64,000 nt of DNA from assembly GCF_000423565.1 (NCBI RefSeq), contig NZ_KE384045.1:1-64000 (forward strand), written 5' to 3'. This stretch comes from Runella zeae DSM 19591 (lineage in GTDB: Bacteria > Bacteroidota > Bacteroidia > Cytophagales > Spirosomataceae). The position numbers were made by a program, and so were the translations under genes. A model generated the notes under the pieces. The model did not search any database. It saw nothing but the letters and a program-made list of their open reading frames with translations, and was not told the origin of the DNA. Positions within the stretch are counted from its first letter, which is position 1, and each line of letters begins with the position of its first letter. Positions 51,704 to 60,538 of the stretch are shown piece by piece.

Positions 51704-52935
51704 AGCATAGAGGTTCGATAAAAGAAGTGAAGGTTGGCCTTGATTTTGGCACTGAAACTATTCCCGTAGGAAGGTTGGCTATGCGAGAACGTGATATATA
51801 CTTCGAATACCTTCCTTCCTTTATAAAGAGCGGCCTCGAAATATCCCCCCGCATCCTTCCTCTAAAATCGGGTGTTTTTTCATTTTCGTATCGGCTGTTT
51901 GAAGGACTTCCAGGCGTTTTTAATGATAGTTTGCCAGATGGATGGGGACGTTTATTGTTTGATCGTCTAATGCGTTCCCAAGGCAAGACACCTGATGAAA
52001 TCACACCCTTGGAGCGTTTGGCTCATGTAGGGAAATATGGCATGGGAGCGCTTATTTATGAGCCAGACTATAGTATCAGTGAGAGAGAAGGGGCTATCAA
52101 TCTTGATATATTAGCGGATCATGCACAGCAGGTATTGGCGGGCAGGGCCGAAGATATTTTGCAAGAACTATTGGCTCTAAATGGCTCCTCTGCCGGAGCG
52201 CGGCCAAAAGCAATGATTAGCGTGGATGTGACTCGTGAACATATTTCTCATGGAGTTAGCAGTTTGCCTGAAGGTTATGAACATTGGCTGGTTAAGTTTC
52301 CTAATACACAAGATGGTACGGATGCGGGAGCTATTGAATATGTGTATGCTCTCATGGCTCAGGAAGCAGGACTTACTATGCCGCCGGTGCATTTATTTCC
52401 GTCGAATAAAGGGGCTGGTTTTTTTGGGGTAAAACGTTTTGATAGGGAAGGCAACAAACGCATTCATGTGCATACAGCAAGTGGCCTTTTACACGCAGAT
52501 TTCCGAACACCTTCTCTTGATTATGAGGATTTAATTGCCGTGACGGGGATGCTGACGCGAGATGTTAGAGAAGCCGAAAAAATGTTCCGTTTGGCCGTTT
52601 TCAATGTATTAGCTCACAATCGAGACGACCACGCTAAGAATTTCAGTTTTTTAATGAATGAGGCAGGAGTTTGGAAACTGGCTCCGGCCTATGATTTGAC
52701 CTTTTCGTCTGGACCAGGTGGCGAACAGAGTACCATGGTTTTGGGAGAAGGGCGTAATCCGGGGATAGAGCATTTGACTAAATTGGGTCTTGAAGCAAAA
52801 ATTCCTATGACACAGATAAAAGGCATTCTGGCTCAAACGCAAATGGCTTTAAAGAAATGGCGACCATTGGCAAAAGAATATGGAGTTCACAAACCTACTA
52901 TTGATTTGATAGAAAAGGTAATAGAGAGACATTGA
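51700..52935 (+). CDS. hipA: HipA-family serine/threonine kinase toxin
   Basis: This 411-residue protein has an N-terminal HipA_N domain (about 8-110: FSYRLFEGLPGVFNDSLPDG and WGRLLFDRLMRSQG) and a kinase-like HipA_C domain. GSSAGARPKAMI is the ATP-binding P-loop-like segment with the regulatory Ser, YEHWLVKFP holds the Lys, HNRDDHAKNFSFL the catalytic Asp, and APAYDLTF the DFG-equivalent Asp. HipA phosphorylates an aminoacyl-tRNA synthetase (GltX in E. coli), stopping translation and causing dormancy. No broken motif is seen. Lying just before the CRISPR operon, it belongs to a defence-rich stretch. Confidence 0.88.
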   Translation: MKHRGSIKEVKVGLDFGTETIPVGRLAMRERDIYFEYLPSFIKSGLEISPRILPLKSGVFSFSYRLFEGLPGVFNDSLPDGWGRLLFDRLMRSQGKTPDEITPLERLAHVGKYGMGALIYEPDYSISEREGAINLDILADHAQQVLAGRAEDILQELLALNGSSAGARPKAMISVDVTREHISHGVSSLPEGYEHWLVKFPNTQDGTDAGAIEYVYALMAQEAGLTMPPVHLFPSNKGAGFFGVKRFDREGNKRIHVHTASGLLHADFRTPSLDYEDLIAVTGMLTRDVREAEKMFRLAVFNVLAHNRDDHAKNFSFLMNEAGVWKLAPAYDLTFSSGPGGEQSTMVLGEGRNPGIEHLTKLGLEAKIPMTQIKGILAQTQMALKKWRPLAKEYGVHKPTIDLIEKVIERH

Positions 52936-53118
52936 GTAGATTTTAAATCTCTAGGCAATAACAGCTACTTTCTCAGGGATATATTACTTTTTGAAAAGAA
53001 AAATTAAGACCGATAAAAATGTAACGGACAATAATTTCCTGCTTTATATGAGAGCGATTTTTTGAATTTTACTGTCCAAAGATTGGATAATTTTTGACTT
53101 ATCAAACATTAAAAAAAA
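52936..53118. other. Leader region of the CRISPR operon
   Basis: These 183 AT-rich bases before the first CRISPR-linked gene hold no array repeats. Near-consensus -7 candidates with three instead of two bases between TA and TTTG occur (TACTTTTTG near 52987, TAATTTTTG near 53090), so a promoter here is plausible but not certain. No terminator is seen after hipA. Confidence 0.4.
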
Positions 53119-53877
53119 ATGTCGCAATATCACTTTTTATTGGGAGGGCAAGACCTTGAAATGCTCGAAATCAGGGCATTGTTAGAGTCTCACCAACAAC
53201 CATTTACCGACAAAAAATTAAGTTGGGGAGCATCAATTGATGCATATCAATCCATTATTGCGGCACAGCCCGATTGGCATTTTGTAGGCATCGAACTTGC
53301 CGTAGGACCAAAGAGTAAACTCCCACGTTTTTATACCGAGATAGACCACCACAACGAAAAGGTGCATTTGCCCAGTTCTATTGAGCAAATAGCCAAGTTG
53401 CTTGGAGTGGAACTTACGCGCTATCAACAGCTTGTGGCCGCCAACGACCGAGGCTACAAACCTGCGATGCGGGCTATGGGGGCAAGCGAAGAAGAGATTC
53501 AGTACATCCGGCGGTTGGATCGCCAAGCGCAAGGCGTAACCGACGAAATGGAACGCCTTGCCGAAGCATCTTTGCAAGATGCAAGGATGATAAAAGGAAT
53601 ATTAGTACTAAAAACGCCACTTGATAAATTTTCGCCGATTGTGGATAGGATAGAAGAAAAAAAAATCCTTATTTACAACGAAAATGTTCTAAACTATTAT
53701 GGTGAGGGTATTGGTCTATTAGCAAAAAAATATAAAAACTTAATAGCTCAAAAAAAAGCCTATTACGGTGGAGGCGATAGTGGTTATTTTGGGATAGCAA
53801 AAGGCGTTTTTTCGGCAAATGAATTAACTAAAGTTGTACAAAATATCATCGATTATGTCTCAGAAAACTCTTCATAG
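53119..53877 (+). CDS. DHH-DHHA1-like phosphodiesterase, NrN-type, CRISPR type III ancillary
   Basis: This 252-residue protein has a DHH-family layout. Asp12 lies in GGQDLEMLEIR, the DHH motif EIDHHNE has Asp76-His77-His78, AANDRGY (Asp110) follows, and a C-terminal YYGGGDSGYFGI (about 215-226) corresponds to the DHHA1 GGG-loop. DHH proteins of this size hydrolyse short nucleotide linkages (NrnA, c-di-AMP phosphodiesterases). In the Bacteroides fragilis type III-B system a DHH protein called NrN next to CorA degrades SAM-AMP; position and motifs here agree. It overlaps the CorA gene by 23 bases. The 5' half is richer in G+C than the 3' half. Alternative: another nanoRNase of unknown target. 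Confidence 0.78.
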   Translation: MSQYHFLLGGQDLEMLEIRALLESHQQPFTDKKLSWGASIDAYQSIIAAQPDWHFVGIELAVGPKSKLPRFYTEIDHHNEKVHLPSSIEQIAKLLGVELTRYQQLVAANDRGYKPAMRAMGASEEEIQYIRRLDRQAQGVTDEMERLAEASLQDARMIKGILVLKTPLDKFSPIVDRIEEKKILIYNENVLNYYGEGIGLLAKKYKNLIAQKKAYYGGGDSGYFGIAKGVFSANELTKVVQNIIDYVSENSS

Positions 53878-55468
53878 CTATCATATTTTTTTGTTTCCGT
53901 TTAAGTGGGAGATTTATCAGGGGGCAAAACATGATGAAAGCGCAATAGATAAACGGTATCAATTACAGGAAATCCCTATTGATGTAAGCTATTGGAAACC
54001 TTTCACATTTGAAGCTTTACCGGATAAAGAAGGATTCCATAGTTACAATGAATACACGTATTTCTATGAACAGGTACGCGACGTGCTTAATGTAGACAAT
54101 ACAGTAGATACAATTCATTTAAAACAGTTTGTTTATCAGGGACTTAGTGAAGTTTCTAGTTTTAGTATAAAAGCTAAAGGAAGTACTTATACCTTATCTT
54201 TAGAAAATATAGTGGCTAACTTTTACGAAAATGGAGTAGGTGTCTTATCTCTATTCTTACGTAACACTAAATATCATGATAAAAAGGATATTTTCAAAAT
54301 CAATGATTTTGGACGACGTATTTATCCTCAATACTTAGGTGACAATGAACCGTTTACTTCAGTTCATAATGGTGCAAAAGATAACTTTTTAGCACAAGAA
54401 ATTAAACTAAGTAGCATTCAAAGTTGGCTTGATTCTGAGGTAAGCGAAGATTTTTCCCATTATGATACCCAACAGGGGATTAGTAGAAATTTATTTGTTT
54501 TACCTAAATATTTTAAAGCATTATTAGGGCCTGCGTTTTGTGAACCAACTAAAAATGCGCCGAAAGGTACAGTGTTCATCAGCCCAGTCATAGATGATAG
54601 GATGTTTACTCTATGTATTTACTACAATCAAGATTTTATCAATCAGCTTGCTTTAAGAAACATCGCTAACGATGGGTATGAATATTTAAGCAACTCTGAT
54701 TGGTACCAAATGGTTTTTGTGGATGGTAGTTATCCCTCGTGTCATAGTCCTGAAATGATGAAGGAGCAGTTACAAAAAGTAACTTACAGTCGCTGGTTAG
54801 TACCTTATACTTTTGGGAAAAATGGAGATTCATGGGGTCAAGTTTTTGGAATTAGCCGCTATTCATTTGTAGTAGTAGCTGCTCCTAACGATTTTAATTT
54901 GAATGTTATTCAAAAGCATATTACTCACCACTATTTTCAAATGGTAATGTTGAGTTTAATTCAGAGATCATATTTGGTGAATTTTTCAAATGAAGTCGCT
55001 AGAATTTCTAGACATCTCAATAATGATAATGATTTATTTGGGAAAAATGTTTCAGAAATTTCTATACTTTACCGCCAATATATAAAATTTGTCAATAGAA
55101 TATTTTTTCGTGAAATTACTCCTCAAGAACAAGGGATTGAACTCTATGAGAAGCTACAGGAAAACATGCGTATTCGAGAAGAAGTGAAAGATTTAGATCA
55201 ACAAATTAATGAATTGAACACTTACGCAGAGACACAGCAGCAGAACCGACTAACACTTATTGCCAGTTGGTTTGCAGTGCCTTCTCTTTTAGCCACAATT
55301 ATTGGACTCAATCCTTTTTGGAATGACAAAGACAAATGGCATTGGTGGTTGTTTGAAAGAGGAGGAGGGGAGTGGAATAGTATTGTAGCTATAATACTGG
55401 TAATAATTAGCCTTCTTGCTTCTAATTATGTTCTAAAACTATTAGCTAAAAATAAAAGAAAAAAATGA
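53855..55468 (+). CDS. CorA-like membrane effector of the type III-B CRISPR system
   Basis: This 537-residue protein is read from the ATG at 53855 (MSQKTLHSYHIFLFPFKW); a TTG seven codons upstream is in frame. A long cytoplasmic N-terminal part (about 1-460) includes a helical stretch EELYEKLQEN-like near 430-460. Two membrane helices close to the C-terminus follow, RLTLIASWFAVPSLLATIIG and NSIVAIILVIISLLASNYVL, joined by GLNPFWNDKDKWHWWLF. GLN takes the place of the CorA GMN selectivity motif. CorA-type CRISPR effectors open on binding SAM-AMP and disrupt the membrane. It overlaps cmr1 by 4 bases (ATGA). It is about 200 residues longer than Mg2+-transporting CorA. Confidence 0.8.
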   Translation: MSQKTLHSYHIFLFPFKWEIYQGAKHDESAIDKRYQLQEIPIDVSYWKPFTFEALPDKEGFHSYNEYTYFYEQVRDVLNVDNTVDTIHLKQFVYQGLSEVSSFSIKAKGSTYTLSLENIVANFYENGVGVLSLFLRNTKYHDKKDIFKINDFGRRIYPQYLGDNEPFTSVHNGAKDNFLAQEIKLSSIQSWLDSEVSEDFSHYDTQQGISRNLFVLPKYFKALLGPAFCEPTKNAPKGTVFISPVIDDRMFTLCIYYNQDFINQLALRNIANDGYEYLSNSDWYQMVFVDGSYPSCHSPEMMKEQLQKVTYSRWLVPYTFGKNGDSWGQVFGISRYSFVVVAAPNDFNLNVIQKHITHHYFQMVMLSLIQRSYLVNFSNEVARISRHLNNDNDLFGKNVSEISILYRQYIKFVNRIFFREITPQEQGIELYEKLQENMRIREEVKDLDQQINELNTYAETQQQNRLTLIASWFAVPSLLATIIGLNPFWNDKDKWHWWLFERGGGEWNSIVAIILVIISLLASNYVLKLLAKNKRKK

Positions 55469-56715
55469 ATAAACTTGAATTCACCCTCCGCCAACACACT
55501 CCCCTCATTCACTTCCAACACGACCAAGAGGGGGCTACACTGCGAGCTACTGAAGTAAAGCCGAAGTTGGATAGGTTTATTTTACAACGACTTGGGGGTG
55601 GCAATTATGAAAGTGGCCTTGAAATCGCACGCAGAAATGAATGGATGATTGGAAAACAAAGCACTTCGGAATCGCTAAACTATAAGATAGACTTTAGAGA
55701 CCACGATTATTGGAAACAAGAAATAAGCCAGGATGAAAAATTTTCTTGCTATTTCGGTAATATGGGGGAGGAAAATGCTAAAAATTCAAAAGGTTTTGTT
55801 TTTGCAAAAAAGGAAATAATTGGCTGTATATCAACATTTGATTCTACACTTTATAAATGTTTAGAAGCAGATATAAGTGCATTTTGGGCTTCTCACAACT
55901 TTGGTACGCGTCAAACAAAGGGATTTGGATCATTTTTTATCAGAACGGTTTTTATACCTACTCAATTTTACTTTGATGTATACGTAAATAGGCTCGAAAA
56001 CATCCATCTTGCTACTAAGTCTCATTTTAAGACCCTTTTCGAGGCGATTGATTTATTTCATAAAATTATTCGCAGTGGTGTAAATTATCCACATTTAGGT
56101 ATTTATATCAAATCTGCTCTATTTTCATATTATAAAGATGTTGATATACAATGGGATAAAAGAACTATTAAAAACTTTTTCTTCTCAAATGCTTTAAGTA
56201 TTCAAAATAGAAGATATGATTCGCCAGATATATTAAAAGAGTATTCTAAAAAAAGTCAGAGTGATAATCATTTTTTAATCAGAGACTTATTAGGTTTAGC
56301 TACTGAATCTGATTGGAAAGGAAGCGAATATAACAATGCTAAAATATCAAAGACGCACATTGATGAAAAAATAGAACGAATGCTTTCACCAATTGTTTAT
56401 AAACCACGCTTCGTTATAAAAACACTTCCAAACGGCCAAAAGGAGTACTATTTTCGAGTATATATATATCCTAAGTCTGTTCATAATGATTTTCTTGATC
56501 AAACTTTTGATGTTAAAGCTTCCACTTCTAGTGATATTTTAAAGCTAAATACGCCAAAAGTATTTAAAATTGAAAAATATTTAAAATATCTGTGCACTGA
56601 ATTTGAATTAGAGAATAACTTTAAAGATGTCGAAAATCATAGGAATCATCTCGCCTTAAATATTTTTGAACAGTTGAGAGATAATTATATCAAAGAAACC
56701 ACCCCCAAACCATGA
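55465..56715 (+). CDS. cmr1: Cmr1 (Cas7-family RAMP), type III-B CRISPR effector subunit
   Basis: This 416-residue protein begins with the Cmr1 pattern FTLRQHTPLIHFQHDQEGAT then LRATEVKPKLDRFIL, and has the G-rich loop HNFGTRQTKGFGSFF near residue 150. Cmr1 caps the distal end of the Cmr complex near the 3' end of crRNA and contacts the target RNA. It is translationally coupled to CorA upstream and Cmr2 downstream by 4-base overlaps. The N-terminal 50 codons are GC-richer than the rest. Confidence 0.85.
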   Translation: MNKLEFTLRQHTPLIHFQHDQEGATLRATEVKPKLDRFILQRLGGGNYESGLEIARRNEWMIGKQSTSESLNYKIDFRDHDYWKQEISQDEKFSCYFGNMGEENAKNSKGFVFAKKEIIGCISTFDSTLYKCLEADISAFWASHNFGTRQTKGFGSFFIRTVFIPTQFYFDVYVNRLENIHLATKSHFKTLFEAIDLFHKIIRSGVNYPHLGIYIKSALFSYYKDVDIQWDKRTIKNFFFSNALSIQNRRYDSPDILKEYSKKSQSDNHFLIRDLLGLATESDWKGSEYNNAKISKTHIDEKIERMLSPIVYKPRFVIKTLPNGQKEYYFRVYIYPKSVHNDFLDQTFDVKASTSSDILKLNTPKVFKIEKYLKYLCTEFELENNFKDVENHRNHLALNIFEQLRDNYIKETTPKP

Positions 56716-58382
56716 AATACCTCGCTATCACCCTCGGCCCGATTTATGAGACCTGTCGTAGCGTGCGGCACACGCGTGAGGTATGGGCTGCCAGTTATCT
56801 GTTTTCGTATATCGCCAAGCGAATTATCGAAAAGCTATGTGAAAACGGTGGTACAGCCGCTGATGCTCACTATTTTGTCCAGCCAAATATTTCTGATGCA
56901 CGGCTTTTTGACAAAAATCAAAAAATAGGTGTGGGACTTTTTCCCGACCGTATTATTGTCAATGCTGACATTTTGAAAGAGAGAGATTTTGATGTAGATA
57001 TAAAAGGTGAAATTATCGAAGAGTTGGCTACGTTGATGGGGGATACGCAAGGTTTTTTGGGGAAATATTTTCGCATAGATTCATGTTTATGCCAAGTAGA
57101 AGAGTCTAAAAACCCCATAAAAGTAGCTGCTGAATATTTGGAAACTGCTGAGTTACAGCCTCGACTTGTCAGTAGTTTTGATTTGATACCCGAAGGCAAA
57201 AAGGGAAGTAAACTCCAAGCCAATGTATTGAAACTGTTTATGAAAGCCGTCAATAAAAACGGGTTTTTAAAAGAACATTATCAAGCAAAAGACATCAACA
57301 ATACCGAACGTTTTGAATCGTTGGTTGAGATTTCTACCCGTGAACTTTGGAAAAAAGATGCGCTTGCTAAAAGTAAATACATACAGCTGGTGAATCGGTA
57401 TTTGTGGAAAAATGGTGAAGATGTGGACTTGGATGGTGATTTTGTTAAAGCATTGCAAAAAGACTTCAAGGACGATTTCAAGACCTACCACAAATACGTT
57501 TGCGTTGTCAAAGCTGATGGCGATGGCATTGGTAAACTTATCACAGGATTTACGGGGAGCGACAAAATTGAACAAATAGAAAAATTATCTAAAGGCCTGC
57601 TCGAATGGGGACTGGAAGTAAAAGACGTTATTCGTGATTATGGAGGTGTCCCTATTTACGTAGGTGGGGATGATTTGCTGTTTTTTGCACCAGTCTGTAA
57701 TTGTTATTCCAAAACAGCTGCTCAGAATATCTTTTCTTTATTGAAACAAATCAAAAAGTCTTTCGAGGATAAGTTTGAAACGAAAAAGACTACCAATGAT
57801 GGAGACAAAGTTTCATTATCGTTTGGATTATCCATTACCTACTACAAGTTTCCGCTTTCGGAGGCTATGGATAAGGCTGGAGAATTGTTGGGGTTGACAA
57901 AAGATGAGACCAACCAAAGCAATGGTAAAAAAGGGGGGAAATTAGCCATTAGTCTCCTCAAACACAGTGGCAGTACATTTGATTTTGAGCTCAAACTGCA
58001 AGATGAGGACGCGCTGCAAGTGGCTTTTGGAAAACTCTACAACACCATGACGTCTGACCAGTCTTTTCTAAATGGTGTCAATTATAAACTTCGAGAAAAT
58101 CAAGAACTTATTGAGAAGATTGCTAATGCTGAAAGCCGTTTGCATAATGTATTTGTCAATATTTTTGAAGAAGAAACGGAACTCTCTAAGCGCAAATCCC
58201 AAGACGAATACCTAACAGTTCTTCGTGAACTTTTGAGTCTATCTTTCAATAAAGAGTTTTATAGGAACAAAGATACTCGACAAAACCGAGTAAAAGAAGG
58301 CACCACGCTCGCTATGAGAGAAGTGTTTTCAGCGGTACGTTTTGCCAAATTTTTACGTGGCTACGAAGAACTAAAAGACTAA
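56712..58382 (+). CDS. cmr2: Cmr2 / Cas10, large subunit of the type III-B complex
   Basis: This 556-residue protein starts MKYLAITLGPIYETCRSVRH. The catalytic Palm motif GGDD is at residues 318-321 (PIYVGGDDLLFFAP); an ADGDGIGKL segment near 260-270 is the first Palm's Asp region. There is no HD-domain motif at the N-terminus, so no DNase activity is expected; the protein is much shorter than Pyrococcus Cmr2 (about 870). On target RNA binding, Cas10 makes a second messenger; with CorA as output, SAM-AMP is the likely product. It is followed 4 bases later by cmr3. Confidence 0.92.
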   Translation: MKYLAITLGPIYETCRSVRHTREVWAASYLFSYIAKRIIEKLCENGGTAADAHYFVQPNISDARLFDKNQKIGVGLFPDRIIVNADILKERDFDVDIKGEIIEELATLMGDTQGFLGKYFRIDSCLCQVEESKNPIKVAAEYLETAELQPRLVSSFDLIPEGKKGSKLQANVLKLFMKAVNKNGFLKEHYQAKDINNTERFESLVEISTRELWKKDALAKSKYIQLVNRYLWKNGEDVDLDGDFVKALQKDFKDDFKTYHKYVCVVKADGDGIGKLITGFTGSDKIEQIEKLSKGLLEWGLEVKDVIRDYGGVPIYVGGDDLLFFAPVCNCYSKTAAQNIFSLLKQIKKSFEDKFETKKTTNDGDKVSLSFGLSITYYKFPLSEAMDKAGELLGLTKDETNQSNGKKGGKLAISLLKHSGSTFDFELKLQDEDALQVAFGKLYNTMTSDQSFLNGVNYKLRENQELIEKIANAESRLHNVFVNIFEEETELSKRKSQDEYLTVLRELLSLSFNKEFYRNKDTRQNRVKEGTTLAMREVFSAVRFAKFLRGYEELKD

Positions 58383-58386
58383 CCTT

Positions 58387-59379
58387 ATGTCTAACGAAAC
58401 AACTTATCTCATCCAGCTTCGTCCTCGTGGTCGTTTCTTTTTTGGGGGCGACCGTGCGTTTACCGCCACAGGCGAGGCCGTTTACAGTGCCGAGTCGCTG
58501 TATTTTCCTCAGCAAACAGCCTTGTTAGGCATGTTGCGCTATGCTATGATTAGGCAAAATCAGAAGGCTGCCATAGGCCAAGGATTTGATCATAGTGTTG
58601 AGCCTCAAGATTGGGGCGAAATTTTGAAACTATCTCCTGTTTTTTTGATAGATACGCTCACCCAAACACAGTGGTTACCATTGGGAATGAATTTTCAACA
58701 TGACCCAAAATCTAAACAAGTCGTTGAATTACAATTACCTGTTGATAAAAGAATAGAAAATTATAATCCAAAGAATGGCTTTCTCAAAAACCAATGGACC
58801 AATGGAACTGATGTTTGTTCGGTTCAAAATTTTTTTAACGACATCGAAACCGTAGGCAACAAAAAAGACCGACAAGGCAAATCGCAAATTGAGGGTTTTT
58901 TCAAGCAAAAGGCTTACCGCTTGGTACGAAGTTTAGACGACAAGCCTGTTGATTTGAGTTTTGGTTTTTATGCTACTTTCAAACAACCACAGGCATTTGA
59001 CAAAGTGTCGTCGGTGGTGCTGGGCATTGACCAATCGGTTTTTGGCTTTTTAGCAAAAATAGAGGCTTCTCCTTTTGCCCAAAGCCAAACGCCCTCCGAA
59101 GCTAAAAAATTGGTCTTGATAAGCGATGCCTATATCACAGATTATGCTGCGTTGCAAACTCATTGCGATTTTATTTTGGGTGACTGTGTTCCTTTTCGTT
59201 ACATGACTCCCGTTAAAAACAACGACTATTTTACCGAAAAACGACGTTCGCCTAAACAATTCAATTTATTGGCTCGGGGTACAGTCCTATTTCCAAAGGA
59301 CATAAACGAAGTTATCAATTTATTACAAAGCCCTACTGCTTTTCGGCAAGTTGGATACAATCATTTCAAAATCTTATAA
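58387..59379 (+). CDS. cmr3: Cmr3 (Cas5-family RAMP)
   Basis: This 330-residue protein has the Cmr3 start RPRGRFFFGGDRAFTATGEA and SLYFPQQTALLGMLRYAMI, then RTSFFxx-like text as KRRSPKQFNLLARGTVLFPK near the end. Cmr3 binds the 5' handle of the crRNA and docks Cas10. It lies 4 bases after cmr2 and 4 bases before the cmr4 ATG. Length is typical of the family. Confidence 0.85.
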   Translation: MSNETTYLIQLRPRGRFFFGGDRAFTATGEAVYSAESLYFPQQTALLGMLRYAMIRQNQKAAIGQGFDHSVEPQDWGEILKLSPVFLIDTLTQTQWLPLGMNFQHDPKSKQVVELQLPVDKRIENYNPKNGFLKNQWTNGTDVCSVQNFFNDIETVGNKKDRQGKSQIEGFFKQKAYRLVRSLDDKPVDLSFGFYATFKQPQAFDKVSSVVLGIDQSVFGFLAKIEASPFAQSQTPSEAKKLVLISDAYITDYAALQTHCDFILGDCVPFRYMTPVKNNDYFTEKRRSPKQFNLLARGTVLFPKDINEVINLLQSPTAFRQVGYNHFKIL

Positions 59380-59383
59380 AACT

Positions 59384-60166
59384 ATGTCAGTACAGCTTTT
59401 CACCCTTATACCACAATCAAACCTCCACGCAGGGGCAGGTAGCTCCAACTATGGCGTGATTGATAATCTCGTGCAGCGCGATGTCACTGACCAATACCCA
59501 TGTGTGTTTGCCAGCAGCCTCAAAGGGGCTTTTCGTGAACATTATGAGGAAGTCCTAAAGAAAGAGACTACTGAAACTGAGGCTATTTTTGGAGGTACTG
59601 AAAAAAAAGGCGGTTATATTTTCTCCGATGCTCATTTGTTGGCTTTGCCTGTTAGGAGTAATCAACGTGCTTATTTCATGGCTACTTGCCCTGCTTTGTT
59701 GCAGAAATTTTTGGACGTGGTAATGAAAGATTATGGATATAAAAGTGATACAATTTCATCTATCGAAAAAGAAATCAATTTACTTAAAAAGGTATCGGCA
59801 TTGCCAAAAATTATCGGACAGTCAATTCCTAACTTAAAAATTGAGGATTTTGAGATGGTAGGAAATAAAGAAGAGGTTATTCCAGAACTTAAAAAAATAC
59901 TTGGTAACGACATTGTACTGCTCTCCGACGACGATATGCAATACCAATGCTCCGACTATGCCCTACCTGTACTGGCCCGCAACTGCTTAGACAACGGCCA
60001 AAGCACCAATCTTTGGTATGAGCAAATAATCCCAAGAAAAACGGTCTTTTATTTCTTGGCCGAAAAGATGACCAGTACACATACTTTCGATGTGGATGAT
60101 AAACTCGTACAAGTGGGTGGCAACGCTACGGTAGGTTATGGACGTTGCCAAATCTCTAAACGCTAA
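59384..60166 (+). CDS. cmr4: Cmr4 (Cas7-family backbone ribonuclease)
   Basis: This 260-residue protein is read from the ATG at 59384 (MSVQLFTLIPQSNLHAGAGS); a start 33 bases upstream lies inside cmr3. SNLHAGAGSSNYGVIDNLVQ and DQYPCVFASSLKGAFREHYE match Cmr4; the Asp in GVIDNLVQR is the expected catalytic residue that cleaves target RNA at 6-base intervals. The C-terminal GGNATVGYGRCQIS is the conserved G-rich loop. Multiple copies form the helical backbone along the crRNA. Confidence 0.88.
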   Translation: MSVQLFTLIPQSNLHAGAGSSNYGVIDNLVQRDVTDQYPCVFASSLKGAFREHYEEVLKKETTETEAIFGGTEKKGGYIFSDAHLLALPVRSNQRAYFMATCPALLQKFLDVVMKDYGYKSDTISSIEKEINLLKKVSALPKIIGQSIPNLKIEDFEMVGNKEEVIPELKKILGNDIVLLSDDDMQYQCSDYALPVLARNCLDNGQSTNLWYEQIIPRKTVFYFLAEKMTSTHTFDVDDKLVQVGGNATVGYGRCQISKR

Positions 60167-60172
60167 AAACAC

Positions 60173-60538
60173 ATGAGAAATATAACCAACCTAATGGACA
60201 AGGCAGAAACTGCGCTGATAGAGACTACATTGGTAAACGATGGAATTATCAAAAAATCGAAAGTAAGTGCTATCGCGGGTTTTGGTGCAGTAGTCATTAA
60301 TTTAGATTTATTGCCTGCGCTAGCCGTTTATGAAAACAATCACCCTAAAATAGTACAAGCACTAGGTAAAATCGTAGCACCCGATGAAAATAGCTTTTTT
60401 GCCTACTGTAAAACCAAAATCACAGCCCCAAATTCAACACTTTCTGACAAGCGTCTGCTCAAAGAACAGGTAATAGATGCCTCAGTAGCCCTCAAAATTA
60501 TGGCTCGAACCTTTAAATTCGATGAAGATGAAAACTAA
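60173..60538 (+). CDS. cmr5: Cmr5 small subunit
   Basis: This 121-residue, mainly helical protein has the Cmr5 pattern: an N-terminal helix, FGAVVINLDLLPALAVYENN, and a C-terminal LKIMARTFKFDEDEN. It forms the inner belly of the Cmr complex. It starts 6 bases after cmr4 and overlaps cmr6 by 11-17 bases. The identity is supported by position between cmr4 and cmr6 more than by motif. Confidence 0.8.
   Translation: MRNITNLMDKAETALIETTLVNDGIIKKSKVSAIAGFGAVVINLDLLPALAVYENNHPKIVQALGKIVAPDENSFFAYCKTKITAPNSTLSDKRLLKEQVIDASVALKIMARTFKFDEDEN

Noticed and set aside
53119-53877. Calling the DHH protein a housekeeping NrnA/RecJ
   Set aside because: Its overlap with CorA in a cmr operon and the GGGD rather than GGGH loop favour the CRISPR-linked NrN type.
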